Part shown: positions 10,297 through 19,104 of the stretch, piece after piece
Numbering within the stretch: the first letter of the stretch is position 1
How the letters are laid out: every line of letters starts with the position of its first letter
Origin: Gammaproteobacteria bacterium UBA2675
GTDB lineage: Bacteria > Pseudomonadota > Gammaproteobacteria > Pseudomonadales > Pseudohongiellaceae
Assembly: GCA_002354805.1 (NCBI GenBank)
Contig: DEMH01000004.1
Span: forward strand, 7,021-71,020
Direction of reading: 5' to 3'
DNA length: 64,000 nucleotides
The notes under the pieces: model-generated
Told to the model about the DNA's origin: nothing
Databases searched by the model: none
What the model saw: only the letters and a program-made list of their open reading frames with translations
Made by a program: the position numbers and the translations under genes

Positions 10297-10511
10297 TAGT
10301 ACAGGCGCTTGGTGCGCTTGTTGTCGCGAGACAGCTTCTTCAGGTGACGCTTCACGGCTGCAGCGGCTTTGCGCTTACGGGCAGCTGTGGGCTTCTCGTA
10401 GAATTCCTTGCGGCGTACTTCAGCCAGGACACCTGCTTTCTCACAGGAGCGCTTGAAGCGACGCAGAGCCACATCAAACGGCTCGTTTTCTTTCAGTTTT
10501 ACCATTGGCAT
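10296..10511 (-). CDS. rpsU: 30S ribosomal protein S21
   Basis: Small basic protein of the 30S subunit, needed for base pairing of mRNA with the 16S 3' end. 71 residues starting MPMVKLKENEPFDVAL, with the family signature RRFKRSCEKAGVL and a Lys/Arg-rich tail. I chose the ATG at 10511 because it gives the normal 71-residue length; the frame is open upstream for seven more codons without homology. First gene of the S21-primase-sigma block. Confidence 0.97.
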   Translation of the reverse strand: MPMVKLKENEPFDVALRRFKRSCEKAGVLAEVRRKEFYEKPTAARKRKAAAAVKRHLKKLSRDNKRTKRLY

Positions 10512-10670
10512 AGTGTACAGACACCTTTCCATTCAATTCAAAGGGGCGCATATGTTAATGCGAGTTGTCGGCAAATGCAAAAGTTATCTGCATCCAGGCG
10601 GGCGCCGGCTGGCTAATCCGCCGGGGCTGCCGTATTATTCACGTCTTTTTCGATAAATCAATGGGTTTTT

Positions 10671-11795
10671 ATGCGAATACTGGGCCTTGAGACCTCCTGT
10701 GATGAAACAGGTGTCGCAATCTATGACAGCGAGCAGGGCCTGCTGGGTGACGCACTTTACAGCCAGGTAGAAATGCATGCGCGCTACGGCGGCGTTATTC
10801 CGGAACTGGCGTCGCGAGACCATATCCGCAAAACACTGCCGATGATCCGGCAGCTGCTGGACGAGAAAGATATCTCCGTGTCTTCCATTGACGGCATTGC
10901 CTACACATCAGGACCTGGACTTGTTGGTGCTTTGCTGGTTGGTGCGGCGCTGGGGCGATCGCTGGCCATGGCGTGGAATGTGCCGGCAGTTGGTGTGCAT
11001 CACATGGAAGGACACCTGCTTGCGCCAATGCTCGAGGAAGATCCACCGCAGTTCCCATTCGTGGCATTGCTGGTATCTGGCGGTCATACCCAGTTGGTGG
11101 CCGTGCAGGGAATCGGTCAATACACATTGCTGGGTGAATCTCTGGACGATGCTGCTGGTGAAGCCTTTGACAAGGTCGCCAAAATGCTGGGGCTGGCGTA
11201 TCCAGGCGGTCCCCGCGTGGCTGCACTTGCCCAGCAAGGTCAGGCGGGGCGCTTCAAGTTTCCGCGACCCATGACCAATCGCCCGGGACTGGATTTCAGT
11301 TTCAGCGGACTGAAGACCTATGTTCGCAACACACTTGAATCACTGGCGGATGCGCCTGGCGGGCTGACGGAACAGGATCGTGCTGACGTGGCATTGGCCT
11401 TTGAGGAGGCGGTAGTGCAGACACTGGTCATCAAGTGTCGCAGAGCCCTTGAGCACACAGGCATGAAGTCACTGGTTATCGCTGGCGGTGTCAGTGCCAA
11501 CATACGTCTGCGCGCTGGCCTGCAAAAGATGGTTGAGTCCCAGCGCAGCAAGCTGTTCTATGCCAAACCCAGATTCTGTACTGATAATGGCGCCATGATT
11601 GCCTATGCCGGCTGTCAACGGCTGATGGCCGGGCAGCGCGAGGGGCTCGCCATCCGGGCGCGGGCACGCTGGCCAATGAGCACATTGTCGCCTCTGTCGG
11701 CATTCAACAGGCTGGTTGATCCAGCATCCGGGCTGTCTATACCCGTAAATGCTGATCAGCAGGCAGGCAGTAGTCACAATGCGAGGGCGGAATAA
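10671..11795 (+). CDS. tsaD: tRNA N6-threonylcarbamoyladenosine (t6A37) synthase subunit
   Basis: Transfers threonylcarbamoyl from its AMP ester to A37 of ANN-decoding tRNAs, working with TsaB, TsaE and TsaC. ASKHA-fold protein with MRILGLETSCDETG at the start, the metal-binding HHMEGH motif (H111, H115), SGGHTQL, AGEAFDKVAKMLGLAYPGGP and IAGGVSANIRLR. At 374 residues it is about 30 longer than usual; the extra part is a C-terminal tail after RARARWP with no recognisable domain. Divergent from rpsU, as in many gammaproteobacteria. Its stop overlaps the folB start by one base. Confidence 0.96.
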   Translation: MRILGLETSCDETGVAIYDSEQGLLGDALYSQVEMHARYGGVIPELASRDHIRKTLPMIRQLLDEKDISVSSIDGIAYTSGPGLVGALLVGAALGRSLAMAWNVPAVGVHHMEGHLLAPMLEEDPPQFPFVALLVSGGHTQLVAVQGIGQYTLLGESLDDAAGEAFDKVAKMLGLAYPGGPRVAALAQQGQAGRFKFPRPMTNRPGLDFSFSGLKTYVRNTLESLADAPGGLTEQDRADVALAFEEAVVQTLVIKCRRALEHTGMKSLVIAGGVSANIRLRAGLQKMVESQRSKLFYAKPRFCTDNGAMIAYAGCQRLMAGQREGLAIRARARWPMSTLSPLSAFNRLVDPASGLSIPVNADQQAGSSHNARAE

Positions 11796-12157
11796 TGGAT
11801 ATCGTTTATATTAGAGAGCTTGAAATACAGACGGTCATCGGCATCTATGACTGGGAGCGCAAGATCCGTCAAACAGTCAGTCTTGACCTGGACATGGCTA
11901 CCGATATCAGGGCAGCCGCCAGTACTGAGGATATCAGTAACACGCTGGATTATAAGGCGGTATCCAAACGGCTGATCGCGTATATTGAAGAGGCCGAGTT
12001 TTTGTTGATTGAGACAATGGCAGAGCGAGTGGCTGAGCTGGTGCTTGCAGAGTTTCCAGTGAACTGGCTGCGGCTGCGAGTGGGCAAACCAGGCGCGGTC
12101 ACCGGAGCGCGGGATGTTGGTGTGATCATTGAGCGGGGCGAACAGCCCCAGGCCTGA
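11795..12157 (+). CDS. folB: dihydroneopterin aldolase
   Basis: Converts 7,8-dihydroneopterin to 6-hydroxymethyl-dihydropterin and glycolaldehyde in folate synthesis. 120 residues, normal length. Visible family features: IRELEIQTVIGIYDWERKIRQ, NTLDYKAVSKRL, LIETMAERVAELVL and RVGKPGAVTGARDVGV. The ATG overlaps the tsaD TAA (TAATG), indicating translational coupling. folK, the next enzyme in the pathway, follows after 80 bases. Confidence 0.95.
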   Translation: MDIVYIRELEIQTVIGIYDWERKIRQTVSLDLDMATDIRAAASTEDISNTLDYKAVSKRLIAYIEEAEFLLIETMAERVAELVLAEFPVNWLRLRVGKPGAVTGARDVGVIIERGEQPQA

Positions 12158-12237
12158 TTCCTGTCAAATTAAATGGGAGCTGACGATGCGGGGTATGCGG
12201 ATCAGTCAGATAACCCACCAGAAGAAGAAGGATAGTC

Positions 12238-12759
12238 ATGACTTGCCTGACACTTGGACTGGGCAGCAATCAACAGGCGCATTTTCACATGCGACAGGCC
12301 CTGGATGGCCTGCAGCACTATTTCGGCGATCTGTTGCTTTCAAGTGTGTTCGAGAGCGAGGCTGTCGGGTTTGATGGCAGCAATTTTCTGAACATGGTGG
12401 TGGTCTGTGACACAAGGCTGTCGCTGACCGACATCAATGACATTATCAAATCACTGGAAGATGCCAATGGCCGACGCAGGGGCGGTCCCCGCTTCGCATC
12501 CAGAACACTGGATATCGATATACTCACCTATGATGATCTGCACGGTGAATATGAGGGTATTGTTTTGCCGCGTCCGGAAATCACTGCCAATGCCTTTGTG
12601 CTCTGGCCTATGGCGCAGGTGTGCGGCAACAAGGTCGACCCGGACTCGGGGCTCAGCTATCAGCAGTTGTGGGATGCCTACGACAAGAGTCGGCAGCGGC
12701 TGTGGCCGATTGATTTTGAGTGGCAGGGGCGTCGCGTGTCCCGCGCTACCCCAGCCTGA
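12238..12759 (+). CDS. folK: 6-hydroxymethyl-7,8-dihydropterin pyrophosphokinase (first copy)
   Basis: Adds pyrophosphate from ATP to hydroxymethyl-dihydropterin, the substrate of dihydropteroate synthase. 173 residues; GLGSN near the start, the pterin-loop region VGFDGSNFLNMVV, and the ATP/metal motif RTLDIDIL preceded by GRRRGGPRFASR. The ATG follows AAGGA. It completes a tsaD-folB-folK run. A second, quite different FolK is encoded at 60081-60632, so one of the two may be specialised or redundant. Confidence 0.93.
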   Translation: MTCLTLGLGSNQQAHFHMRQALDGLQHYFGDLLLSSVFESEAVGFDGSNFLNMVVVCDTRLSLTDINDIIKSLEDANGRRRGGPRFASRTLDIDILTYDDLHGEYEGIVLPRPEITANAFVLWPMAQVCGNKVDPDSGLSYQQLWDAYDKSRQRLWPIDFEWQGRRVSRATPA

Positions 12760-12773
12760 TACTTAATTCTTCA

Positions 12774-12794
12774 GGGCGAGCACTCAGCTCGCCC
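12774..12794. terminator. hairpin between convergent folK and permease genes
   Basis: GGGCGAGC (12774-12781) pairs with GCTCGCCC (12787-12794) around a five-base loop. It lies 14 bases after the folK stop and just beyond the end of the convergent permease gene. There is no strong T-run on either side. Likely a bidirectional terminator. Confidence 0.55.
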
Positions 12795-12799
12795 CGCCC

Positions 12800-14206
12800 T
12801 CATTGACTGCCGGACTCCGCTTCCGAGGCGGGCTCGACAGGGCTCGAGGTTTTTTTGAGAAATACATGTGGCCCGACTACTACAGCGATAGTCGCCAGTC
12901 CGGCCAGCAGGCCTGTCCAGGGATCAAACAGAGCAAAGGCCATGGCGGTCAGCACCATGGCGCCGCGTTCGGTGCTGTCGGTTACTGTGGTCAGTGCCAG
13001 GGTCGCGCAGGCAAAGCCAGTCAGTAACAAAGTCACTGCCAGTGCGATAGGCAGCAGTGGCTGCAGTAGTGTCACGATTGGCAGCACAATAAACAGCACC
13101 GGGAAGCCATAGACATAGTAGGCAGAGATGCCGTCAAAAATGGAGTCCATCTTGTCGCGGCCCGAGACCCAGCGCTTCAGAACAATGACCTGAATACCGG
13201 TCCACAACACGCCCTGTGTCCCGAAGAAAGGTGCGACCACCGCCATTGCCGCGTTGCGAATGCCAGTGGACATATGCAGACGGTTGCTGTTGACGTCCAG
13301 CTTTTCGTCTTTCCGCATGGGCTGGGCGTTCTTGATCATTTCCTCGCCGGTTACGACATCACCGAAAAACAGGATGTAGGTAATAAATGCCAGCGGCAAT
13401 GCTTCGATGAACATGGCAGGGTCCGGCCAGCCGATCACCAGCGGAGATGCCTTTTGCCACAATGAGGCTGTCAACGTCGGCACATCGAGGAAACCACTGC
13501 GGATATTGAACTCCATCTCGCCGGTAAAGAAACCCACAAAGCCGGCAACGAGGAAGGCCGGCAGCAGCCCCAGGCCAGCAATCTTTGCGAGGATTGGCAT
13601 TTGCGCCGCCTGTCGCTGGAATGGTTTCGAAAAGGTCAGGAACATGCAAAGTGCCAGCGATGCAACGGCTGCGATCGGTGTCAGGTTCAGTGCACTGGCG
13701 GCATCACTGGGGTCGAAAATACGGATGAAGGCTGCCACTGCGGCGCCCAGGATGATGCCGCCTTTGAGCACGTTTGGCACCCAGGCGACAAGTTTTGCCC
13801 CGAAGCCGGTCACCCCCAGAATAAACAGCAGTGCCGCAAAGTTTAGCGAGAGCGCAGTCATCAACTGGAACTGCTCTTCGGGTGTGTTGCCGCCGCCAAG
13901 CACAAAAGCAAAGATGAACGGCAGTGCCGGTGTCAGCCAGCCGGGTGCGACCGGGTCGCCGAATAGAAGCCAGGCGGCAGAAATCAGCAGGGTGTGATAC
14001 ATGGCCATGGTGACCGCTTCTTCAAAGGTCAGGCCAAATGATGCGGTCATGACAGGAACCAACGCCAGGCCGGTCGCTCCGGCGACGCAGATTCCCTGCA
14101 AAAACTCCGGCAGCGCGAACCGGGCGTGTATAAATGGAATGCGCAACACAAAGGGGCCCCATTTGATCCCGGGTTGTACATCCCCTTCTCGTCGATTGGT
14201 CAGCAT
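12800..14206 (-). CDS. multi-pass permease of the NCS2/SulP-like fold, substrate unknown
   Basis: About 468 residues with 10-14 predicted hydrophobic segments (for example GICVAGATGLALVPVMTAS, LSLNFAALLFILGVTGFGA, IALAVTLLLTGFACATLAL). The PEFLQGI segment before the first helix and a later loop with GDVVTGEEMIKN recall xanthine/uracil and sulfate permeases, but I cannot assign a substrate. I prefer the ATG at 14206 because the 18 codons upstream need a TTG start and are polar. The gene stands alone downstream of folM on the same strand; the hairpin at 12774-12794 follows its stop. Confidence 0.7.
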   Translation of the reverse strand: MLTNRREGDVQPGIKWGPFVLRIPFIHARFALPEFLQGICVAGATGLALVPVMTASFGLTFEEAVTMAMYHTLLISAAWLLFGDPVAPGWLTPALPFIFAFVLGGGNTPEEQFQLMTALSLNFAALLFILGVTGFGAKLVAWVPNVLKGGIILGAAVAAFIRIFDPSDAASALNLTPIAAVASLALCMFLTFSKPFQRQAAQMPILAKIAGLGLLPAFLVAGFVGFFTGEMEFNIRSGFLDVPTLTASLWQKASPLVIGWPDPAMFIEALPLAFITYILFFGDVVTGEEMIKNAQPMRKDEKLDVNSNRLHMSTGIRNAAMAVVAPFFGTQGVLWTGIQVIVLKRWVSGRDKMDSIFDGISAYYVYGFPVLFIVLPIVTLLQPLLPIALAVTLLLTGFACATLALTTVTDSTERGAMVLTAMAFALFDPWTGLLAGLATIAVVVGPHVFLKKTSSPVEPASEAESGSQ

Positions 14207-14350
14207 AGTCGGAGTCTCATTATTGTAGATGTTATTAGGTGACCGCCTGATCTTAACCAACTAGATTGGTCAGGGCAAAGGTATTCGTCGAGAAATTGAA
14301 TGTATTCATCTAGTGAATGGTTGTCAGAGATGGCAGTGATGCTGAGCAGC

Positions 14351-15115
14351 TCAGGCCAGCGCGCGGCCGCCATCGACACGGATGTTTTCACCCGTGATGT
14401 AGTGACCTTGAGTGGCGAGGAAAAACACGGTAGCCGCGATATCGTCCTCCGTTCCCAGTCGTCCTGCTGGAATGCCTGCCAGGATCTGCTGACGTTTTTC
14501 TGCATCCTCGTCCGCATCACTGGCATGCTCGGGCCATAGAATCGCGCCAGGTGAAACAGAATTGACACGAACCGCAGGTGCCAGCTCCCGCGCCAGAGAC
14601 TGGGTCATGGCCAGCAGTGCAGCCTTGGCCATGGTGTAGGGAGTGAAGCCTGCCATACCCCGCTCGGCGTTCATATCGGCCAGATTGACGATACAGCCGC
14701 GAGTTTCGGTCAACGCCGGCGCCAGCGCCTGGCTCAGAAACAACGGGGCACAGGCATTGCTGCCCATCAGCTGGTGCCATTGCTGGGTTGTGATTGTACC
14801 CAGGGGGGTCGGGAAAAAGCTGCTGGCATTGTTGACCAGTACGTCCAGGCGACCAAAGGCTGCCAGTGCCTGCTCCGCCAGCTTTGTCACTTGTTCAAAG
14901 TCATCAAGGTCGGCCTGCAGAGTGACGGCTGACTCTGGTCGAACGCGATTGAACTCGTCACGAAGTGAGTTTGCAGCCTGAAGCGACCGCCGATAATGAA
15001 TGATCACTCTAAATCCCTGGTCATGAAAATGCCTGGCTGTGCGTGCACCAATACGTTGTGCCGCGCCGGTAATTATCACTACCGGGCTTTGGCCTGCCGG
15101 ATCACTTACTGTCAT
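14351..15115 (-). CDS. folM: pteridine reductase, short-chain dehydrogenase
   Basis: NADPH-dependent reductase of dihydropterins or dihydrofolate. 254 residues; the cofactor motif is TGAAQRIG, the TGxxxRxG variant that separates pteridine reductases from ordinary SDRs, followed by the phosphate-binding HYRRS. NNAS and the catalytic YTMAK are present. The gene overlaps the end of cca by four bases (ATGA type), so it is translated from the same message. Its presence near folB and folK adds a further pterin enzyme. Exact substrate preference cannot be read from sequence. Confidence 0.88.
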   Translation of the reverse strand: MTVSDPAGQSPVVIITGAAQRIGARTARHFHDQGFRVIIHYRRSLQAANSLRDEFNRVRPESAVTLQADLDDFEQVTKLAEQALAAFGRLDVLVNNASSFFPTPLGTITTQQWHQLMGSNACAPLFLSQALAPALTETRGCIVNLADMNAERGMAGFTPYTMAKAALLAMTQSLARELAPAVRVNSVSPGAILWPEHASDADEDAEKRQQILAGIPAGRLGTEDDIAATVFFLATQGHYITGENIRVDGGRALA

Positions 15116-16362
15116 GCTTCGGGCTCGCTGCTGGTTTGTTGTGGTACGCCGGCAATGGCGCGCTGACGTGCCTGTTGCAGTCGTTGCCGGATCTGCTCGC
15201 CGGTTGGGCGATCCTCGCTGTCCTTCAACAGTTCTGCAACCCTGACAGCATTGGCTGCCTGGAATGCGGCGCGCAGGTAGTCTGTCTGCGGGTAGTCGCG
15301 TGTCTCAAAACCGGTGCGCCCGCGGGCATCAGACTCGCAGGCAACCAGGAATGGCTCCAGCCGCTCTGGCCTGCGAAACACATCCAGTGCATTAAACAGT
15401 TTCAGGACCGTTGCCGGCTTGAGTTCCAGGGCGCGATGGCAGTGTGTGTGATATTCGCAACAGTGTCGGGCCAGCGCCCGATAATCGTTGGGGACTCGCA
15501 GCCGGTCACACAGCTCATCAATCAGCGCCAGTCCGCGGTGTTCGTGGGCGATGTGGCGCGGCCACTCAGTGGCAGGCGTCAGCCCCTTGCCGACGTCGTG
15601 AACCAGCACGGCAAATCGGACGATGGGATCCTCGCTTAGCCGGCAGGCCTGGCGAAGACTCATGAGGGTATGAATACCGGTGTCGATCTCCGGGTGCCAG
15701 CGTTCAGGCTGAGGAATGCCGAACAGGGCGTCTACCTCGGGTAAAATCTGTGCGAGGGCCTGGCAGTCGCGCAGTACCTCTACAAAGACTGCAGCGCCAG
15801 GCTGGGCCATGGCCAACTGGACCTCGCGCCAGACACGCTCAGGGGTCAGTGTTTGCAATTCGCCGCTGGCAGCCATGTCATGCATCAGCTGCATGGTGTC
15901 ATCGGCGACGCTGAAACCGAATGGTTGAAAGCGAGCCGCAAAGCGGGCCACACGCAATACCCGCAGCGGATCCTCACTGAAAGCCGGGGATACGTGGCGT
16001 AATTTGCGTTGCTCCAGGTCTCTGGCACCGCCCCAAGGGTCGATCAGATTGCCTTCAGCGTCCTGCGCCATGGCGTTGATCGTGAGATCTCGCCGCTGCA
16101 GATCCTGTTCCAGCGTGACATCGGGAGCTGCATGCACTACAAAGCCTTTGTAGCCCGTACCGGATTTTCGCTCGGTGCGCGCCAGAGCATATTCTTCTTT
16201 GCTCTTCGGGTGCAGGAATACCGGGAAATCCTTGCCAACCTGCTGGTAGCCCTGTGCCAGCATGTCATCCACAGTGGCACCGACCACGACCCAGTCACGG
16301 TCGTAGCCAGTCAGGTTCAGCAGTTGGTCGCGGACGGCGCCGCCGACAAGATAGGTTTGCAT
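15112..16362 (-). CDS. cca: CCA-adding tRNA nucleotidyltransferase with HD domain
   Basis: Adds or repairs the 3' CCA of tRNAs. 416 residues: class II nucleotidyltransferase head (YLVGGAVRDQLL, DRDWVVVGA), RRDLTINAMA, the nucleotide-template region EDPLRVLRVARFAARF, and a C-terminal HD phosphohydrolase domain (VHDVGKG, HEHRG). This is the multifunctional gammaproteobacterial form. It lies 13 bases after apaH and overlaps folM. Confidence 0.96.
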   Translation of the reverse strand: MQTYLVGGAVRDQLLNLTGYDRDWVVVGATVDDMLAQGYQQVGKDFPVFLHPKSKEEYALARTERKSGTGYKGFVVHAAPDVTLEQDLQRRDLTINAMAQDAEGNLIDPWGGARDLEQRKLRHVSPAFSEDPLRVLRVARFAARFQPFGFSVADDTMQLMHDMAASGELQTLTPERVWREVQLAMAQPGAAVFVEVLRDCQALAQILPEVDALFGIPQPERWHPEIDTGIHTLMSLRQACRLSEDPIVRFAVLVHDVGKGLTPATEWPRHIAHEHRGLALIDELCDRLRVPNDYRALARHCCEYHTHCHRALELKPATVLKLFNALDVFRRPERLEPFLVACESDARGRTGFETRDYPQTDYLRAAFQAANAVRVAELLKDSEDRPTGEQIRQRLQQARQRAIAGVPQQTSSEPEA

Positions 16363-16375
16363 GGCGCTGAGTCTA

Positions 16376-17197
16376 TCAGACGCTGTAGAGTTTGTGGTCT
16401 TCCAGACACATCATGGTCAATTCGCGGCCCCACACACAGCCGGTGTCGAGTGCAAAGACATGGTCCTTACCGGTAATGCCCTGCAGCGCAGCCCAGTGCC
16501 CGAACAGGATATTGACCTCAGGAGTTATCTGCTCGTACTCGAACCAGGGCCGGAAACCCTCTGGTGCGTTATTGGCCCCTTCTTTGATGGTAAAGTCCAT
16601 CTTGCCCTTGGAATTACAGAAGCGCAGGCGTGTCATGTAGTTGGTGATCAGGCGCAGGCGTCGATAGCCGGTAACCTCATCACGCCATCGGGCCGGCTTG
16701 TTGCCGTACATCTTGGTGAGGAATTTTTTAAAGTCGCTGCCGCGCAGAACCAGCTCTACTTCAGCGGCAAGATCCAGTGTTTTCTGCAATGTCCAGCCAG
16801 GAGCAACACCCGCGTGTACCATCAGATAATGCTCCACACCCTGCTGCGTCGGGACACAGTCATAGTGCGCCAGTGGTTTTTGGCGCAACCAGTCTGCCAG
16901 TTCGGCGCAGTCTGGCGCGGCCAGCAATTGGTCGAGGGTGTGGCGGTTGCTGACATCATCAGGTGCGCAGCCATAAAACAGCGCCAGAAAATGCAGGTCG
17001 TGATTTCCCAGCACAATAGTTGCTGACTCACCCATGTCCCGCAGGTAGCGCAGGGTATCCAGAGACTTCGGGCCACGATTGATCAGGTCACCGACGCACC
17101 AGAGTTCGTCGGTTCCGATCTTGAAATCCACCGCTTTGAGCAGCTTGCGCAGGGGCTTGTAACAGCCCTGTATGTCACCAATGGCGTAGGTAGCCAT
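16376..17197 (-). CDS. apaH: diadenosine tetraphosphatase (symmetrical)
   Basis: Hydrolyses Ap4A to two ADP and can remove Np4 caps from RNA. 273 residues with the metallophosphoesterase motifs GDIQGCY, GDLINRGP and GNHD, and a C-terminal LDTGCVWG. Usual place between rsmA and the following genes of the lptD-surA-pdxA-rsmA operon. Confidence 0.96.
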   Translation of the reverse strand: MATYAIGDIQGCYKPLRKLLKAVDFKIGTDELWCVGDLINRGPKSLDTLRYLRDMGESATIVLGNHDLHFLALFYGCAPDDVSNRHTLDQLLAAPDCAELADWLRQKPLAHYDCVPTQQGVEHYLMVHAGVAPGWTLQKTLDLAAEVELVLRGSDFKKFLTKMYGNKPARWRDEVTGYRRLRLITNYMTRLRFCNSKGKMDFTIKEGANNAPEGFRPWFEYEQITPEVNILFGHWAALQGITGKDHVFALDTGCVWGRELTMMCLEDHKLYSV

Positions 17198-17237
17198 CAG
17201 CGTCTAGCCCTTTTGTTCGTGTCAGTGCCAGGTGACT

Positions 17238-18062
17238 TCATTGATCGTCCGCTGCTTTTTGTCTGATCAGTGCATTCGACAGGTTTACGTAGTCTGCCAG
17301 CGACAGGTTCTCGGGGCGAAGCCCAAGATCGACGGGCAGATCGCCCACACCAAACTCCTGCATCACGCGCTTGAGGCCATTGCGCAGGGTTTTGCGACGT
17401 TGCGAAAATGCGTCACGCACCACGCGCTCGAACAGCGCAATATCCGCCGCCACGCATGGTTTTTCACGCCACGGGCGAAGCCGCACAATGGCTGAGGTTA
17501 CTTTTGGTGCTGGTCGAAAAGCGCCGGGTGGAACATCAAAAAGATGGTCGATCTGGCAGTGATACTGAGCCATGATGGAGAGTCTGCCGTACTGCGGGTC
17601 TCCGCTTTGGGCAGCCAGTCGTTGAACCACTTCAAGTTGCAGCATGAACAGCATGTCGTCTATAAGCGGCTCATACTCCAGCAAATGGAATATGCAGGGT
17701 GTTGAGATGTTGTAGGGCAGGTTGCCAACGATACGCAGGCTGCGCGCCTGATCGGAGAGCGTGCCGAGGTCAAATTTAAGTACATCCTGCTGATGCAGGG
17801 AAAAAGTCTGCTGGTCAGCGAATCGCTGTGTCAACCATTGCGCCAGGTCGCGATCAAGTTCGATAGCGTCAACGCGGGCGCCACTTTCAACCAGCGGACC
17901 GGTAATGGCAGCCTGGCCTGGACCGATCTCAACGATACGCTGATCAATCTTCGGCGCAATTGCCAGCAGGATGCGCTGAATGACATTTTGATCATGCAGA
18001 AAATTCTGTCCGAACCGCTTGCGTGCGCGGTGCTCGGGCAGAGACATGGCAGGCGTGGTCAT
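17238..18062 (-). CDS. rsmA: 16S rRNA dimethyladenosine transferase
   Basis: Dimethylates the two adjacent adenosines A1518/A1519 near the 16S 3' end (kasugamycin sensitivity gene, ksgA). 274 residues; KRFGQNFLHD at the N-terminus, SAM motif EIGPGQAAIT and the catalytic NLPYNIS. The ATG overlaps the pdxA stop by four bases, indicating coupling. Confidence 0.97.
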   Translation of the reverse strand: MTTPAMSLPEHRARKRFGQNFLHDQNVIQRILLAIAPKIDQRIVEIGPGQAAITGPLVESGARVDAIELDRDLAQWLTQRFADQQTFSLHQQDVLKFDLGTLSDQARSLRIVGNLPYNISTPCIFHLLEYEPLIDDMLFMLQLEVVQRLAAQSGDPQYGRLSIMAQYHCQIDHLFDVPPGAFRPAPKVTSAIVRLRPWREKPCVAADIALFERVVRDAFSQRRKTLRNGLKRVMQEFGVGDLPVDLGLRPENLSLADYVNLSNALIRQKAADDQ

Positions 18063-19096
18063 AGGCTTGCTGTCGCTGGTTTGGCCTGCGAGGTGGCATT
18101 CACCATTTCGCAGGCGGTGGCAATCGCGGTCAACAGGCTGCCGGTATTCGCTTTGTCTGTGCCAGCCAGATCCAGGGCCGTGCCATGGTCCACTGATGTG
18201 CGAATGATTGGCAGCCCCAGGGTGATGTTGCTGGCCTGGCCAAAGCCGCGGTACTTTAAAACGGGCAGACCCTGATCGTGGTACATGGCCAAAACAGCAT
18301 CGGCATCCTCCAGGTACTTGGGCGTGAACAAGGTGTCGGCCGGAAGTGGGCCGCGCAAATCAATACCGTCTGACCGCAATCGGGTCAGCACAGGTTCAAT
18401 GATTTCTATTTCCTCTCGTCCCAGGTGCCCACCTTCTCCTGCATGGGGATTCAGTCCGCAGACTAAAATGCGCGGATTCTGGATGCCAAACTTCTGTTGC
18501 AGGTCCTGATGCAGAATCTTGATCACCCGTGTGAGACGAGGCGCCGTAATGGCTGCAGCCACGTCTTTAAGAGGTAAGTGGGTGGTGACCAGTGCCACGC
18601 GCAGGCCGGCTGTGGCAAGCATCATCACTGTCTGTTCAACTCCACAGAAATCAGCCAGGAACTCAGTGTGCCCGGAGAATGCGATGCCGGCATCGTTGAT
18701 GACACCTTTGTGCACGGGAGCCGTCACCATTGCAGCTGCCTGACCGTCCAGACAGGCCTGCGCAGCGGTGCGCAGCGTAGCCAGCACGTAGGAAGCGTTG
18801 TCGGTCGTCAGCTGGCCCGGGATGGCCGGGCTGTTTAATGTCACGGGCAGCACGTTTAGCGTGCCGGCCTGGGCCAGGGCTGCTTCCTGGGAGTGCGGCG
18901 AGTCCGGCGTCCAGGTATTGAGTGTCAGCGGAAGCTTGAGCATCGCCGCACGCTGTTGCAGCAGCAGGGGGTCTGCCACCGCAACCAGCTTTACGCCAGC
19001 TGGCAGTGCCTGCGGTTCCTGCATGATGCGAACCAGCAGGTCAGGGCCAATACCGGCGGGCTCACCGGGTGTGATCAACAGGGGAAGGCTCACCAT
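18059..19096 (-). CDS. pdxA: 4-hydroxythreonine-4-phosphate dehydrogenase
   Basis: Oxidises 4-phosphohydroxy-L-threonine in pyridoxal phosphate synthesis. 345 residues; TPGEPAGIGPDL at the start, APVHKGVINDAG, the metal/substrate histidines in FSGHTEFLAD and NPHAGEGGHLG, and MYHDQGLPVLKY. I use the ATG at 19096; a GTG codon directly before it is also possible. Eight bases after surA, overlapping rsmA: part of the lptD operon. Confidence 0.96.
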   Translation of the reverse strand: MVSLPLLITPGEPAGIGPDLLVRIMQEPQALPAGVKLVAVADPLLLQQRAAMLKLPLTLNTWTPDSPHSQEAALAQAGTLNVLPVTLNSPAIPGQLTTDNASYVLATLRTAAQACLDGQAAAMVTAPVHKGVINDAGIAFSGHTEFLADFCGVEQTVMMLATAGLRVALVTTHLPLKDVAAAITAPRLTRVIKILHQDLQQKFGIQNPRILVCGLNPHAGEGGHLGREEIEIIEPVLTRLRSDGIDLRGPLPADTLFTPKYLEDADAVLAMYHDQGLPVLKYRGFGQASNITLGLPIIRTSVDHGTALDLAGTDKANTGSLLTAIATACEMVNATSQAKPATASL

Positions 19097-19104
19097 CACC
19101 GCCG